From JBFXCK01 sp050182275 (lineage in GTDB: Bacteria > Pseudomonadota > Alphaproteobacteria > SHNJ01), in NCBI GenBank assembly GCA_050182275.1, contig JBFXCK010000006.1:1-64000 (forward strand): DNA of 64,000 nt, read 5' to 3'. How positions within the stretch are numbered: position 1 is the first letter of the stretch; the number at the start of each line of letters is the position of its first letter. Both the position numbers and the translations under genes were made by a program. Shown here in pieces: positions 49,479 to 58,492 of the stretch. The notes under the pieces were generated by a model. It had not been told where the DNA came from and ran no database searches. It was given only the letters and a program-made list of their open reading frames with translations.

Positions 49479-51254
49479 TTAACCGCCCATCGCCTCCAAT
49501 AGCGGTTTATGCAAGCCGTAATATTCGGCCCGCGGCGTGAAGTGCGGGCGCAAGCCGGTGGGGCGGAAAATGCCCTTCAGTTTGCCGTCTTCGCCTTCGC
49601 CGCTAAATTCATAAAGGAACAAATCCTGCGTCGTAATGACATCGCCTTCCATGCCGATGACTTCGCTAATATGGGTAATGCGGCGAACGCCGTCGCGCAT
49701 TCGGCTGACTTGGATAATCAGATGCACCGCCGAGGCGATCAGCATTCTGATCGCTTTGGGCGCTAAATTGGCGCTGGCCATTCCCACCATATTTTCGAGA
49801 CGCATCAGCGCTTCGCGCGGGCGGTTGGCGTGCAGCGTGGCGAGCGAGCCATCATGGCCGGTATTCATGGCTTGCAGCATGTCGAATGATTCCTCGCCGC
49901 GCACCTCGCCCAGGATGATGCGGTCGGGGCGCATCCGCAAACTATTCTTGACCAGATCACGCATGGTGATTTCGCCTTCGCCCTCCAAATTAGGCGGGCG
50001 GGTTTCCAGGCGCACAACATGCGGCTGTTGCAATTGCAATTCGGCGGCGTCTTCAATCGTGACGATGCGTTCACCGACATCGATCAATTGAGACAGCGCA
50101 TTCAGCAAAGTGGTTTTACCCGAACCCGTACCGCCCGAAATAATGATATTAAGGCGCGAGCGCGCGGCGATTTTCAAAACCGTCGCCATTTCCGGCGAGA
50201 TATTCTGGGTTTGCACCATGCGGTCGAGGGTAATACTTTTCTTCGAAAATTTGCGGATCGAGATCGAAGGCCCATCCAGCGCCAAAGGCGGGATGATGAT
50301 ATTCACCCGGCTGCCGTCTTCCAGGCGCGCGTCGCACAATGGGTTGGCTTCATCGATGCGACGGCCGATCCGCGAAACGATGCGGGTGCAAATATTCATG
50401 ACATGATTATTGTCGGTGAATTTGACCTCGGTTAATTCCAGCTTACCGCGCCGTTCGGCATAAACTTGCTGCGGGCCGTTGACCATAATATCGTTTACCG
50501 TCTCATCGGCCAGCAAGGGCTCTAGCGGCCCTAAACCCAGCATGTCGTTTAGCATGAGGGTTACTAAATCACGCTGCTCCGCCATATTGAGATGAATTTT
50601 CATCTCTCCCAGCATTTCGTTGGCTAAAACCGTTAATTGCTGAGCTAATTCGGCGCGGCTTAATTTCACTGCAGCGGCAATGTCGATGCGGGAGATGATC
50701 AAAGGCTGGATTTGTTTTTTGGCTATTTCAACTTGATCGCGGCTGGCGGCCGAGCGCCCTTCCAGCGGTGAGGTCACGGCAGGCGTACCGTCGCTGCCGC
50801 GTTTTAAGCGTAAGCCGTGGGCGCGTTCCAAGATATCGCCCAGCAGTTGCGCCACTAAGCTGCGCTGATCGTTGAGGCTGATTTGCTCGCCGCGTTTTTG
50901 CAAAAGTTCCAACACAATGCCGCTGATGCCACGGGCCAATTCTTTCGGATTGATTTTGGCGGCAAAGGCAACATCGATGCGCTGTAAAACTTCCGGTAAA
51001 ATTTCCTGGCGGATTTCTTCGGTGCGCTGGGGCGGTAAGAAAGAACTGGGCAGCGGCGCTTCTACGGCCGGTGCGTTTTTTTCTTTTTCCGGTGGCGTGA
51101 TAGAGGCAGAAGCTGTTGCTTCACCTTCTACGGGCGGTTCTTGAGTTGGCGCATCAAGCGTCGTTCCGGCAGCAGCTTTTTCCGGCGCCCGCACATTGGT
51201 GCGCAGCCGCAAACGCGATAGCGGATCTTTTTCGCCTTCCGGAAACTTCACCAC
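49479..51254 (-). CDS. Flp pilus ATPase CpaF/TadA with duplicated N-terminal domain
   Basis: The 591-residue hexameric secretion ATPase of the Flp pilus. Core motifs: Walker A IIISGGTGSGKTTLLNAL near 380, DAAELQLQQPHVVRLETRP (Asp box), Walker B region RPDRIILGEVRGEESFDMLQAM, and the His box GHDGSLATLHANRP. The family usually has about 430-480 residues; here residues 1-75 are Pro/Ala/Glu-rich and disordered, and 83-147 and 180-244 are two copies of the same helical N-terminal domain (LPEVLQRIDVAFAAKINPKEL against QPLIISRIDIAAAVKLSRAEL). The second copy leads into GLGPLEPLLADETVNDIMVNG as in normal CpaF. Confidence 0.95.
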   Translation of the reverse strand: MVKFPEGEKDPLSRLRLRTNVRAPEKAAAGTTLDAPTQEPPVEGEATASASITPPEKEKNAPAVEAPLPSSFLPPQRTEEIRQEILPEVLQRIDVAFAAKINPKELARGISGIVLELLQKRGEQISLNDQRSLVAQLLGDILERAHGLRLKRGSDGTPAVTSPLEGRSAASRDQVEIAKKQIQPLIISRIDIAAAVKLSRAELAQQLTVLANEMLGEMKIHLNMAEQRDLVTLMLNDMLGLGPLEPLLADETVNDIMVNGPQQVYAERRGKLELTEVKFTDNNHVMNICTRIVSRIGRRIDEANPLCDARLEDGSRVNIIIPPLALDGPSISIRKFSKKSITLDRMVQTQNISPEMATVLKIAARSRLNIIISGGTGSGKTTLLNALSQLIDVGERIVTIEDAAELQLQQPHVVRLETRPPNLEGEGEITMRDLVKNSLRMRPDRIILGEVRGEESFDMLQAMNTGHDGSLATLHANRPREALMRLENMVGMASANLAPKAIRMLIASAVHLIIQVSRMRDGVRRITHISEVIGMEGDVITTQDLFLYEFSGEGEDGKLKGIFRPTGLRPHFTPRAEYYGLHKPLLEAMGG

Positions 51255-51295
51255 CCAAAAACTCCTAAAATTTTATCTAACCTGTTGATATATCT

Positions 51296-52525
51296 TTATT
51301 TTCGCATCCATTTATTAACAAAAGACCACCATGGCTGCTTTTTAGGAGGATTCTTATTCCCCAATAGTAAGTCGATGATATTATTCAATGAAATCAATGT
51401 CTTGCCGCTTCCCCCCATGGCGGCTAGCGGCCGCCCGGAATTCATGGCTTGAGTTAAAGTCTTGCCATCTTCTTCGATCGTAATATCGATTTTATGTTCT
51501 ACGCCCCGCTCGAAATCTTGGGCGCTTAAGGGGTTGCCCGGGCTTGAGCGGTTGACCACCATAAAAGTCTTTGCCTTAGCGTTAAGGGCCTTAATCCGGC
51601 TTAAAAGGCGGGCGGTATCGCGGATGCCGACCAGGGTTAGATCGGATACCAAAATAATGTAGTCGGCTTCTTTAGCGATTAATTCTTGAACCGCGACATT
51701 GCTGCGCGGCACATCGACAATAATGTGCGTAAAGCGCGCGCGTAATTCTTGCAACAATAGTTCCACCGCCGCTGGGTTGGGGCGGATTTCAGCATCCAGC
51801 GGTTCTTCGCTGCCCATGATGTATAAACGGTCGGTGGCTTTAACCAGCGCGCTGGTGACGAACAGGCTGTCAATCCGGTCGGGATTTTTAAGGGCTTCGC
51901 GCAAACCGGGACTGGGTTCCACATCTAAGGCCAAGGCGGTTATGCCGTAATGAACGTCAAGATCGATTAACGCCACGGTGGATTTTTTTTCTTCGGCTAA
52001 AAGCCAAGCGGTATTAACGGCAAGCGTGCTGGCGCCCACCCCGCCGCGGGCGCCGATAATCGCGGTAACATGGCTGATCGCCTTGCTTTTTGTGGTGCCC
52101 CCGTCGCTTGGCTGGGCGCTGACGATAGCTTGACTCAAGGATTCGGGATTCAGCGGCTTGACCAAATAATCCGAAATCCCAGCCGTCAATAAGTTGCGGA
52201 AAAGAGATACATCATTGGTCGCCCCTAATCCGATCACTGTGCTGTGGGGGCAAAGGCTGCGCAAATGGCGCGCATCAACCAAAGGATCAGGGGAGGAGCT
52301 GAAATCGACAATTAAAGTTTGCGGACGCGTCCCTTCGGTTAAAACGGCAATCGCTTCATTAACGCCGCCTTCTTTAACCACATCGGCGCCGGGCCAATTT
52401 TGCGATGCCACCGAGCTTAATGTGGCGCGGGTTTCCGCATCCGCGGCAAAAGCTAGAAAATCCGCGGTGTAAGTAACAGCGGGCGGTTTTTTTGCAAGAT
52501 TCTGTTCAACATCTGTCATCATCAA
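51296..52525 (-). CDS. Flp pilus localisation protein CpaE/TadZ
   Basis: A 409-residue protein with a receiver-like N-terminal domain (about 25-140, IVDFSSSPDPLVDARHLR; ITSYLVKPLNPESLS-like segment GISDYLVKPLNPESL) that lacks the phospho-acceptor, and a MinD/ParA-type ATPase domain with deviant Walker A IGARGGVGASTLAVNTAWLLA near 157, KIAVIDLD-type LIDLDVHYGITALALD, and TLVGIRDTARLL. CpaE/TadZ places the pilus machine at a cell pole. The usual Lys of the deviant Walker A is Arg here, as in some CpaE members. Sits 41 bases upstream of cpaF. Confidence 0.93.
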   Translation of the reverse strand: MMMTDVEQNLAKKPPAVTYTADFLAFAADAETRATLSSVASQNWPGADVVKEGGVNEAIAVLTEGTRPQTLIVDFSSSPDPLVDARHLRSLCPHSTVIGLGATNDVSLFRNLLTAGISDYLVKPLNPESLSQAIVSAQPSDGGTTKSKAISHVTAIIGARGGVGASTLAVNTAWLLAEEKKSTVALIDLDVHYGITALALDVEPSPGLREALKNPDRIDSLFVTSALVKATDRLYIMGSEEPLDAEIRPNPAAVELLLQELRARFTHIIVDVPRSNVAVQELIAKEADYIILVSDLTLVGIRDTARLLSRIKALNAKAKTFMVVNRSSPGNPLSAQDFERGVEHKIDITIEEDGKTLTQAMNSGRPLAAMGGSGKTLISLNNIIDLLLGNKNPPKKQPWWSFVNKWMRK

Positions 52526-52531
52526 CCAACT

Positions 52532-53155
52532 TTAATTTTTCTTGGTGGGGCCATCTTCAAGCAAAGGAGTAATTTTTCCTGCCCGGTAGCGCTGAATCGC
52601 TAAGACGTTGGCGTTGCCATCGCCCGCGCTTAAATTCTGGCCCTTTACCAAATCACGCGGATTGGCCGCCATAGCGCCCAAATTCATTTTATCGGCGCAG
52701 CCAAAATTGCTGCTGGGGGTGTTTTTTGTTTCGGGGCCCGGATATTTGCTCCAATCGGGACAACCGGCTACGCTGGCTTCCGGATGGCGGTGCGTCACCG
52801 CCACATCATCATCCGCCAAGCCGGCGGGCAGTCCAACCACATGCGTAGTAAAGCCAAGTTGTTGTAAATAAGCGATCACATTGCGGCTGCGGCTAAGCGC
52901 CAGATCACCGCCCGCGGGGGCGAAGCTGACGGCCAATTCGTCACCGCTGTTAGGGTTAACCCGATCAAGAAAAACCTCTAGGCTTTGACGTTCTTCATCC
53001 GTCAAGGACGCGCTTTCAGGCAAGAAGGTTATCACATAAGAATCGCCGCTTTCGGTGATTTGAAAAGTTTTCGGCAGCGTAACGGTAGGAGCGCCTGACA
53101 TTGAGCAAGCGCTTAACAAAACCATCAGGCTAAGAAGTAGGTAAGGGCGGATCAT
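52532..53155 (-). CDS. Flp pilus lipoprotein CpaD
   Basis: A 207-residue lipoprotein with signal peptide ending LSAC (Cys about 17) and the CpaD family blocks ESASLTDEERQSLEVFLDRVNPNSGDELAVSFAPAGGDLALSRSRNVIAYLQQLGF, then AVTHRHPEASVAGCPDWSKYPGPETKNTPSSNFGCADKMNLGAMAANPRDLVKGQ with its conserved Cys pair. CpaD supports outer-membrane assembly of the secretin CpaC. 6 bases from cpaE. Confidence 0.93.
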   Translation of the reverse strand: MIRPYLLLSLMVLLSACSMSGAPTVTLPKTFQITESGDSYVITFLPESASLTDEERQSLEVFLDRVNPNSGDELAVSFAPAGGDLALSRSRNVIAYLQQLGFTTHVVGLPAGLADDDVAVTHRHPEASVAGCPDWSKYPGPETKNTPSSNFGCADKMNLGAMAANPRDLVKGQNLSAGDGNANVLAIQRYRAGKITPLLEDGPTKKN

Positions 53156-53164
53156 ATAATTCTC

Positions 53165-54532
53165 CTAATCCAAAATAAAGCCGTGGGCCATGGGGGCAGC
53201 CAAAGCGGCGGAATTATTGGCCGGCGGTCTTTGCTGGTATTTTTCGGCTTTCAAATAGCGTTGCGCATCGGTTGGCGCCGTAAAGCCGTCGGTTGGCAGG
53301 GCCAATTTAGTATTGCTTGGCTGCGCCAAATAAGGAGTGACCACGATCACTAGCTCGGTTTCCTGACGGCGGAAGCGGTCGGAGCGGAAGAGAGGCCCTA
53401 AAATCGGTAAATCGCCAAGACCCGGATATTTGGTCAAATCCTGAGTGGTGTCTTGTTTAATAAGACCGGCAATCGCCAAGCTTTGACCCGAACCCAGCTC
53501 AACCGTAGTTTCCGCGCGCCGGGTTGAAATGGACGGCACTTCAAAGCTGTCCAGCGTAACGGCCCCTTGATTGCTTAACTGGCTGACTTCCGGGCGGATG
53601 CGCATGCTAATGCGGCCTTCATTAAGAATGGTAGGTGTAAAGGCAAGCCCTACGCCGAAAGATTTGAACTCGATGGTGATCGCCCCTTGTTGTTGAGAAA
53701 CGGGAATGGGAAATTCGCCACCAGCCAGAAAATTGGCGGTTTCACCGCTCATGGCGGTAAGATTGGGCTCGGCCAAAACGGTTAGAAAACCTTCGTCTTC
53801 CAGCGCATCAATCAATGAATTCAAATTCAGATGGCGGTTTTGAAAACGGCCGAAAATGCTGCCGCCCTGGTCTTGCGCCCGGGTAATAAAAGAGTTGGTA
53901 TTGCTGATAATAGAGCGGCCCGTGGCTAAACCAAACATAAATTGCCCGCTATTGCCCAGGCCTTCCCAATTGATGCCCAAATTTTTCACAATGTCGCGCG
54001 ATACTTCGGCGATGCGGACGCGCAAATGAACTTGATTCGAGCCGGTGATGGCCAATTGATTGATAATGGCATCATCGCTGCCGACAAAACGCGAAGCGAT
54101 AAGACGGGCATTTTCGGCTTCAGCAGCGGTATTCACATTGCCTGATAAAATGATAGCGCGATCCAGGCCCTCGACCTGAACATTGGCCGCTGGCAGCATT
54201 TTGTCGATCGATTCTTTAAGGCGCGTCAAATTGTAGGAAACGCGGATTTTTTTCTTAAACAGCACTTTTTCCCGTTGATCAACGGCAAATAAGGTGGTTT
54301 CGCCTTGCTGGCGGCCAAACACATAAATCAGGGAAGGCGTTTTAATTTGCACATCCGCTATATTCGGATCAGCCACAAATACCGTATCGGCGCCCGCGTT
54401 CAAGCGCACCAAAGCGCCTGATTGCAAAGGCACGGAAATAACATCATTGCCGGCCGCTTCGATGGTTTCGGCTTGGGCAAAGAGGGGAAGGAGAAGGAGA
54501 GAAAAAAGAAGGAAAACTTTGAAATGGCGCAT
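53165..54532 (-). CDS. Flp pilus secretin CpaC
   Basis: Outer-membrane secretin (RcpA/CpaC) of about 455 residues from the ATG at 54532; the frame is open to 54574 but family and signal peptide (MRHFKVFLLFSLLLLPLFAQA) fit the inner ATG. Blocks: GQSLAIAGLIKQ, RVRIAEVSRDIVKNLGINWEGL, LTAMSGETANFLAGGEFPIPVSQQQGAITIEFKSFGVGLAFTPTI (secretin core), DLPILGPLFRSDRFRRQETELVIVVTPYL. An N-terminal BON-type domain (LKESIDKMLPAANVQVEGLDRAIILSGNVN) precedes it. It ends 10 bases from cpaD and begins 5 bases after cpaB. Confidence 0.94.
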   Translation of the reverse strand: MRHFKVFLLFSLLLLPLFAQAETIEAAGNDVISVPLQSGALVRLNAGADTVFVADPNIADVQIKTPSLIYVFGRQQGETTLFAVDQREKVLFKKKIRVSYNLTRLKESIDKMLPAANVQVEGLDRAIILSGNVNTAAEAENARLIASRFVGSDDAIINQLAITGSNQVHLRVRIAEVSRDIVKNLGINWEGLGNSGQFMFGLATGRSIISNTNSFITRAQDQGGSIFGRFQNRHLNLNSLIDALEDEGFLTVLAEPNLTAMSGETANFLAGGEFPIPVSQQQGAITIEFKSFGVGLAFTPTILNEGRISMRIRPEVSQLSNQGAVTLDSFEVPSISTRRAETTVELGSGQSLAIAGLIKQDTTQDLTKYPGLGDLPILGPLFRSDRFRRQETELVIVVTPYLAQPSNTKLALPTDGFTAPTDAQRYLKAEKYQQRPPANNSAALAAPMAHGFILD

Positions 54533-54536
54533 GGTC

Positions 54537-55370
54537 TTATCCACCTCCCCCGGTTGATTCTTCTTGCACGGCATTGCCGCGCACTACCCGGACGCTCCGG
54601 GGCGCTTGAATCGGCGCTAAAATGGTGCTTACTTCGCGATCCCAGGTAAAATTACGATCCCGGACGGTTTCATTTTCTTCCTTGGCCAAGGGGCGCAAGG
54701 CTAAAGAAAGCTTGCCCATTTCGCTCGCTACCGCCAGCGTTTCCGCTTGCTTGGGCGTTACTTCGACAGTAGCGGTTTTGGCTATTTGGGCTTCAGGCTT
54801 TTGATTGTCGACACGCTGATCGACCGCCAAAATACGGATATTTTGCATAAAGGTTTCGCTGGCGCGGCGCGCCGGCGGCGTGCCGCCACTGGCCGGGGAT
54901 TCGGGCTGAATGAACTGGGTCAATAAAATATCGACATAATCGCCCGGGAATACAAAGCCGCTGATTCCCGAAGTGTCATTGACTTGAATCGAAATCGCCC
55001 GCATGCCGGGGGTAAGCACGGCTGCCATAAAGCCACGGTCGCCGGGCTTAACAACATTGGCGGCAAGGACGGGCTCGCCAGCGCGCAGGCCATTGCGTGC
55101 AACGGCGCCGGCAAATTCTTCAGGCGTTTGTTTGCCGCGCTGAGCATAGGCGTCTAAAATATTGTCGCTTGGCCATTCTTGCCAGGTCAAGTGATCGGCT
55201 TTAATAAAAGTTCCAGCCGGAACGTCGACCTTAGCCACCAATATCGAGGGCAAGTCTTTTTTAGCCGCCACCGGCGCGGGCGCCGGCGCTTTAGACCCGC
55301 TCATCGAGACGATGACCACGCCGACGATCACAACGATCAAAACTAAAAAGATAACTTTTTTTAGCGACAT
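54537..55370 (-). CDS. Flp pilus assembly protein CpaB
   Basis: A 277-residue periplasmic protein anchored by an N-terminal helix (residues about 5-25). SAF domain: ILVAKVDVPAGTFIKADHLTWQEWP, then AGAVARNGLRAGEPVLAANVVKPGDRGFMAAVLTPGMRAISIQVNDTSGISGFVFPGDYVDILLT (CpaB/RcpC signature) and the C-terminal region TATVEVTPKQAETLAVASEMGKLSLALRP. It links secretin and machine. The run is tight with cpaC (start overlap region of 4 bases separation). Confidence 0.94.
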   Translation of the reverse strand: MSLKKVIFLVLIVVIVGVVIVSMSGSKAPAPAPVAAKKDLPSILVAKVDVPAGTFIKADHLTWQEWPSDNILDAYAQRGKQTPEEFAGAVARNGLRAGEPVLAANVVKPGDRGFMAAVLTPGMRAISIQVNDTSGISGFVFPGDYVDILLTQFIQPESPASGGTPPARRASETFMQNIRILAVDQRVDNQKPEAQIAKTATVEVTPKQAETLAVASEMGKLSLALRPLAKEENETVRDRNFTWDREVSTILAPIQAPRSVRVVRGNAVQEESTGGGG

Positions 55371-55380
55371 ACTGTCCTTC

Positions 55381-55908
55381 CTATCTTATGAGCATCTGGC
55401 AGGCGCCGGCCAAGCAGCCGATGGAAATAGCGCTGCCGTAAGCAATCCGCTGATGTTTGCCCCACACCCGCGCCGCATTCAGCCAGGCCATCATATTTTG
55501 CGGCCCATGGCCGTAAGATTTTTCCCAATGCCGCGTGGCGCACCATATCCATAGGCTGGCCGCGATAATTCCTCCGCTGGCGCCGATAATTAATAAAAAG
55601 TTGGCGAAGAAAGAGGTGGGAATCCATAGGCTTCCGGCGCTTAAAAATTTAACGTCGCCCGCACCAATCCAGCCTTTGCTGTAAAGAAAGAAACCAAGCG
55701 CCAGCAAGCAGCCGGCTTGGATGAAAGGGTAAGGCCAATCTAATGGCGTTGCGGAAGTTAGGGCGTAGAAGGGAAATAATAAAAACAAGGAAATGGGTAT
55801 AAAATTCGGGATGCGATAACTTTGCATATCCGTTAAGCCGGCATAACAGGCAATGACGGCAAATATATAAATGGATACTTGATGGATAAAATCAGACACA
55901 GATATCAT
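55381..55908 (-). CDS. Prepilin peptidase CpaA (TadV type)
   Basis: A 175-residue aspartyl prepilin peptidase of the minimal class (no methyltransferase domain). The two catalytic Asp are visible in TDMQSYRIPN (Asp about 27) and GAGDVKFL (GxGD motif, about 79). Six hydrophobic helices. It would remove leader peptides from the Flp pilin and the two TadE-like proteins. Lies 11 bases upstream of cpaB on the same strand and 113 bases behind the pilin gene, with a hairpin in between. Confidence 0.93.
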   Translation of the reverse strand: MISVSDFIHQVSIYIFAVIACYAGLTDMQSYRIPNFIPISLFLLFPFYALTSATPLDWPYPFIQAGCLLALGFFLYSKGWIGAGDVKFLSAGSLWIPTSFFANFLLIIGASGGIIAASLWIWCATRHWEKSYGHGPQNMMAWLNAARVWGKHQRIAYGSAISIGCLAGACQMLIR

Positions 55909-55960
55909 TTCCTTAAGTCTTTAATTTGGCTAAACTTCAAGATAGTCCAGATGCGCGGAA

Positions 55961-55985
55961 GGGGTCCGCTTATTCGGCGGACCCC
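55961..55985 (-). promoter_or_regulatory. Hairpin between pilin and prepilin peptidase genes
   Basis: A 9-base-pair stem, GGGGTCCGC with GCGGACCCC, and a 7-base loop, 37 bases after the pilin stop on the transcribed strand. No T run follows, so it is not a full terminator; it may slow transcription or protect the 3' end of the abundant pilin mRNA while letting a fraction read into the tad operon. Confidence 0.6.
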
Positions 55986-56021
55986 TCCTTCGATTAGCTT
56001 GTTAACCGTAGGCTTTTAAGC

Positions 56022-56225
56022 TTACGGAGCGGGCGGCGCGCCGCCGGTCGCGGCAGTCGTAGCGTCGTCCAATCTGTCAGAAACGGCAGTGAACAGAGTG
56101 TTCAAAGAACCGCCCATCGCTTGGAAGGCTGTAATAGCAGCTACCGAAATCAAGGCGGCGATCAGACCGTATTCGATCACGGTCGCGCCCGACTCGTCTC
56201 TTAAAAAGGTGTGTAATGTAGTCAT
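56022..56225 (-). CDS. Flp pilin (type IVb)
   Basis: A 67-residue Flp-family pilin. Leader MTTLHTFLRDESG is cut before ATVIEYGLIAALISVAAITAF, the Flp motif with the Glu at position +5, followed by SLNTLFTAVSDRLDDATTAATGG and a flexible Gly/Pro/Ala end. Size and motif match the structural pilin of Flp/Tad pili. The gene stands alone at the head of the tad locus and probably has a strong own promoter in the 234-base gap to the divergent TadG gene. Confidence 0.96.
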   Translation of the reverse strand: MTTLHTFLRDESGATVIEYGLIAALISVAAITAFQAMGGSLNTLFTAVSDRLDDATTAATGGAPPAP

Positions 56226-56365
56226 GTTTGCTCCTCGCTGGTTTAAGACTCGGATTTTCTCCGTAACTAAGACCAGCTTGCCACCTAATGGTTAAAAAAA
56301 GTTAAAGCAGAAGGATAGTTTAGGCTGGAATTTAGAACGAAACTGTCTCAAATTTTAGTCAAACA

Positions 56366-56377
56366 CTTAAGCTTAAG
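56366..56377. promoter_or_regulatory. Palindromic site in the pilin/TadG divergent region
   Basis: CTTAAGCTTAAG, a perfect 12-base palindrome, lies about 140 bases upstream of the pilin ATG and 83 bases upstream of the TadG ATG. It is a plausible operator for a dimeric regulator. No other copy was noticed in the window. Confidence 0.3.
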
Positions 56378-56459
56378 AAATGTCTTAGATTTTTTGCCTA
56401 TAGTGAAGGAATCGGCCAAAGAATGCGTGTCATATTCAGAAGAATAAAGGGAGTGGCGA

Positions 56460-58418
56460 ATGCCTAAAATCCGGCAAAAAGGAAGTGTTATCGTATGGGT
56501 GGCCGCCTCCCTTATCCCATTAATGGGGGTGCTTGGCGTTTCAATTGACGCCGGCCGAGCCTATTTGGCTAAAGAAAGATTACAATCGGCTTTAGACGGC
56601 GCCGGCCTAGCGGCGGCCCGGGCTGATGCCGTGTCCTTGGTCAATGATCCGGCCTTACGCTGGAGCCAAGATGTGCAACCCGTCATGCTGAATTTTTTTA
56701 AATTGAATTTCCCCATCGGATTCATGGGAAATGGGGTCGACGGTTATCCGCAGACCATCCCACAAAAGGTTTCCGATGACGGCATTACCATGAAGTTTCA
56801 TGCCAGCGCTACTATTCCTACCACCTTTATGCGGATAATGGGGGTCAATCAAATGACCGTGATTGCCGATACCGTTGTGGTTCGCGGCCGTCATAAAATG
56901 GAAATAGTATTCGCCATCGACAATACCGGCTCGTTTGGCACCAGTTTAAACCAGCAATCAAACGTGCAATATAATCAGCCGCCTGAAGCCGCCTCGCCAA
57001 TGGCGCGCTTGCAAGAGGGGATGAAAAATTTGGTGAATACTTTATTCGACACCGCCCGGCTGAATGGCGATATCCGGATTGGCATTGTGCCTTACGCGCA
57101 TACGGTCAATATCCGCACCGAGCAAATTCAGCCTGATAGCTTGGCGGCTTATACGATGCCTACCACTTTCGCCGCCAGCCAGCCGGGCCGTCCGCCGGAA
57201 TTGGATAATAAGCTGCCTTATTTAATGCGCAAATGCGTCAATGCTGCCGACGGCGCATTTTGCACCGGCGTAGTGGGGCGCACCGCGACCAACAGCTATC
57301 AAGATCAAGCGGTTGCCATGGGTATCGCCGCGCAAGGCGGCGTGCCCGCCGGGCAGGTTTTATTAAACCGCGATTTTGCGCCGGTTAATTGGCGCGGTTG
57401 TATTGAAGACGCCGCGGGAAGCTCTACTTCTTTGGGGGATCCGGTAATTAATTCCAGCAATAACGCCCTGGGCGTTAGCGGCGATACGCCGCCTAGCCCC
57501 ATGCGGTGGTTTCCTTTTTTATATAACAGCACTTTTACGCGCAACGTCGATACTTATACCGCAATGGCGACCACTTCAGGCGGCAACGCCGTCAACACTT
57601 GCGCGCGCGGCAGCAGCAGTACCGGGCGGCGTAATGATTATGTCCGCGCTAATAATACTCCATGCCAAACCGTTAGCGGCAGCGGAAATGCGCAAGCCCG
57701 CCAAGTTCCCGCTTGCGTAACCGACCGGTATGAATCGGTTAATTACGGCGGTAATTATACGGGCCTTTATTGCATGCTAGTGACTTACGGCACGCAATAT
57801 CAGCCTACCCAAGGCTTTACCGCCACGCACAGCCCCAATTCCGGCTGTCTGCCGGGCGGGATGCTGCCTTTAAGCGGGAATAGGGCGCAAGTTTTACGCC
57901 GCATCGGGGCGTTATTGCCTTCCAATCAAATCGGCACGCATGCCGATATAGGGGTTTTGTGGGCAACACGGGTTTTATCGCCGCGCAGTGAATGGAAAAG
58001 TTTCTTTGGGTATAATCTGATTAATAATGGTCAGTACCCGGCGGCGTGGAATGATCGTGAGACTATTAAGGTAGTGATTCTTATTTTTGACGCCGGTAAC
58101 GACCGTGGCGTTTATTCCACCCATGGCCAATTAACCGACCGGCGTTTGAATAATGCCGGCTCGATGGCGGGCGGCGGATTAAATACATTGCAAACCCGGG
58201 CATGTAACGCCCTTAAGGCGCTTAGCCCCGATTTGAATATATATGTAGTATTGCAAGTAAATCCCGATGGCGGTGTGAACGCGACCGATCAGGCGATAGC
58301 TCAAGGCTGCGCCACCCGCCCCGAGAATTATCAGCAGGTAAGCCCCGGCCAGGGCTTGACCGATGCGTTGAATAACATCACGCGGCAGCTGACGGATTTA
58401 CGATTGGGGATTAATTAG
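56460..58418 (+). CDS. TadG-like von Willebrand domain protein
   Basis: A 652-residue protein starting MPKIRQKGSVIVWVAASLIPLMGVLGVSIDAGRAYLAKERLQSALDGAGLAAAR, the Tad pseudopilin-like N-terminal helix found in TadG-type minor pilins. From about residue 145 is a von Willebrand A domain with the metal-site motif FAIDNTGSFG (D-x-T/S-x-S type) and, later, KVVILIFDAGNDRG. A Ser/Asn/Gly-rich loop with about eight Cys (regions near 255-275, 320, 380-440) suggests disulfide-stapled surface loops. Likely displayed on or near the Flp pilus and may act in adhesion. It is divergent from the pilin gene. Confidence 0.85.
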   Translation: MPKIRQKGSVIVWVAASLIPLMGVLGVSIDAGRAYLAKERLQSALDGAGLAAARADAVSLVNDPALRWSQDVQPVMLNFFKLNFPIGFMGNGVDGYPQTIPQKVSDDGITMKFHASATIPTTFMRIMGVNQMTVIADTVVVRGRHKMEIVFAIDNTGSFGTSLNQQSNVQYNQPPEAASPMARLQEGMKNLVNTLFDTARLNGDIRIGIVPYAHTVNIRTEQIQPDSLAAYTMPTTFAASQPGRPPELDNKLPYLMRKCVNAADGAFCTGVVGRTATNSYQDQAVAMGIAAQGGVPAGQVLLNRDFAPVNWRGCIEDAAGSSTSLGDPVINSSNNALGVSGDTPPSPMRWFPFLYNSTFTRNVDTYTAMATTSGGNAVNTCARGSSSTGRRNDYVRANNTPCQTVSGSGNAQARQVPACVTDRYESVNYGGNYTGLYCMLVTYGTQYQPTQGFTATHSPNSGCLPGGMLPLSGNRAQVLRRIGALLPSNQIGTHADIGVLWATRVLSPRSEWKSFFGYNLINNGQYPAAWNDRETIKVVILIFDAGNDRGVYSTHGQLTDRRLNNAGSMAGGGLNTLQTRACNALKALSPDLNIYVVLQVNPDGGVNATDQAIAQGCATRPENYQQVSPGQGLTDALNNITRQLTDLRLGIN

Positions 58419-58492
58419 GAAACCAAATTATTCTCGCTGCATTCACAAGGCGGTTGCGGCCATCTAAAAATTATGAGACATTTCACCCGGCA

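Noticed and set aside
56280..56320. GGTTAAAAAAAGTTAAAG as a CtrA site upstream of the pilin gene
   Set aside because: The TTAA half-sites are 6 rather than 7 bases apart, and such A-rich sequence arises easily by chance.
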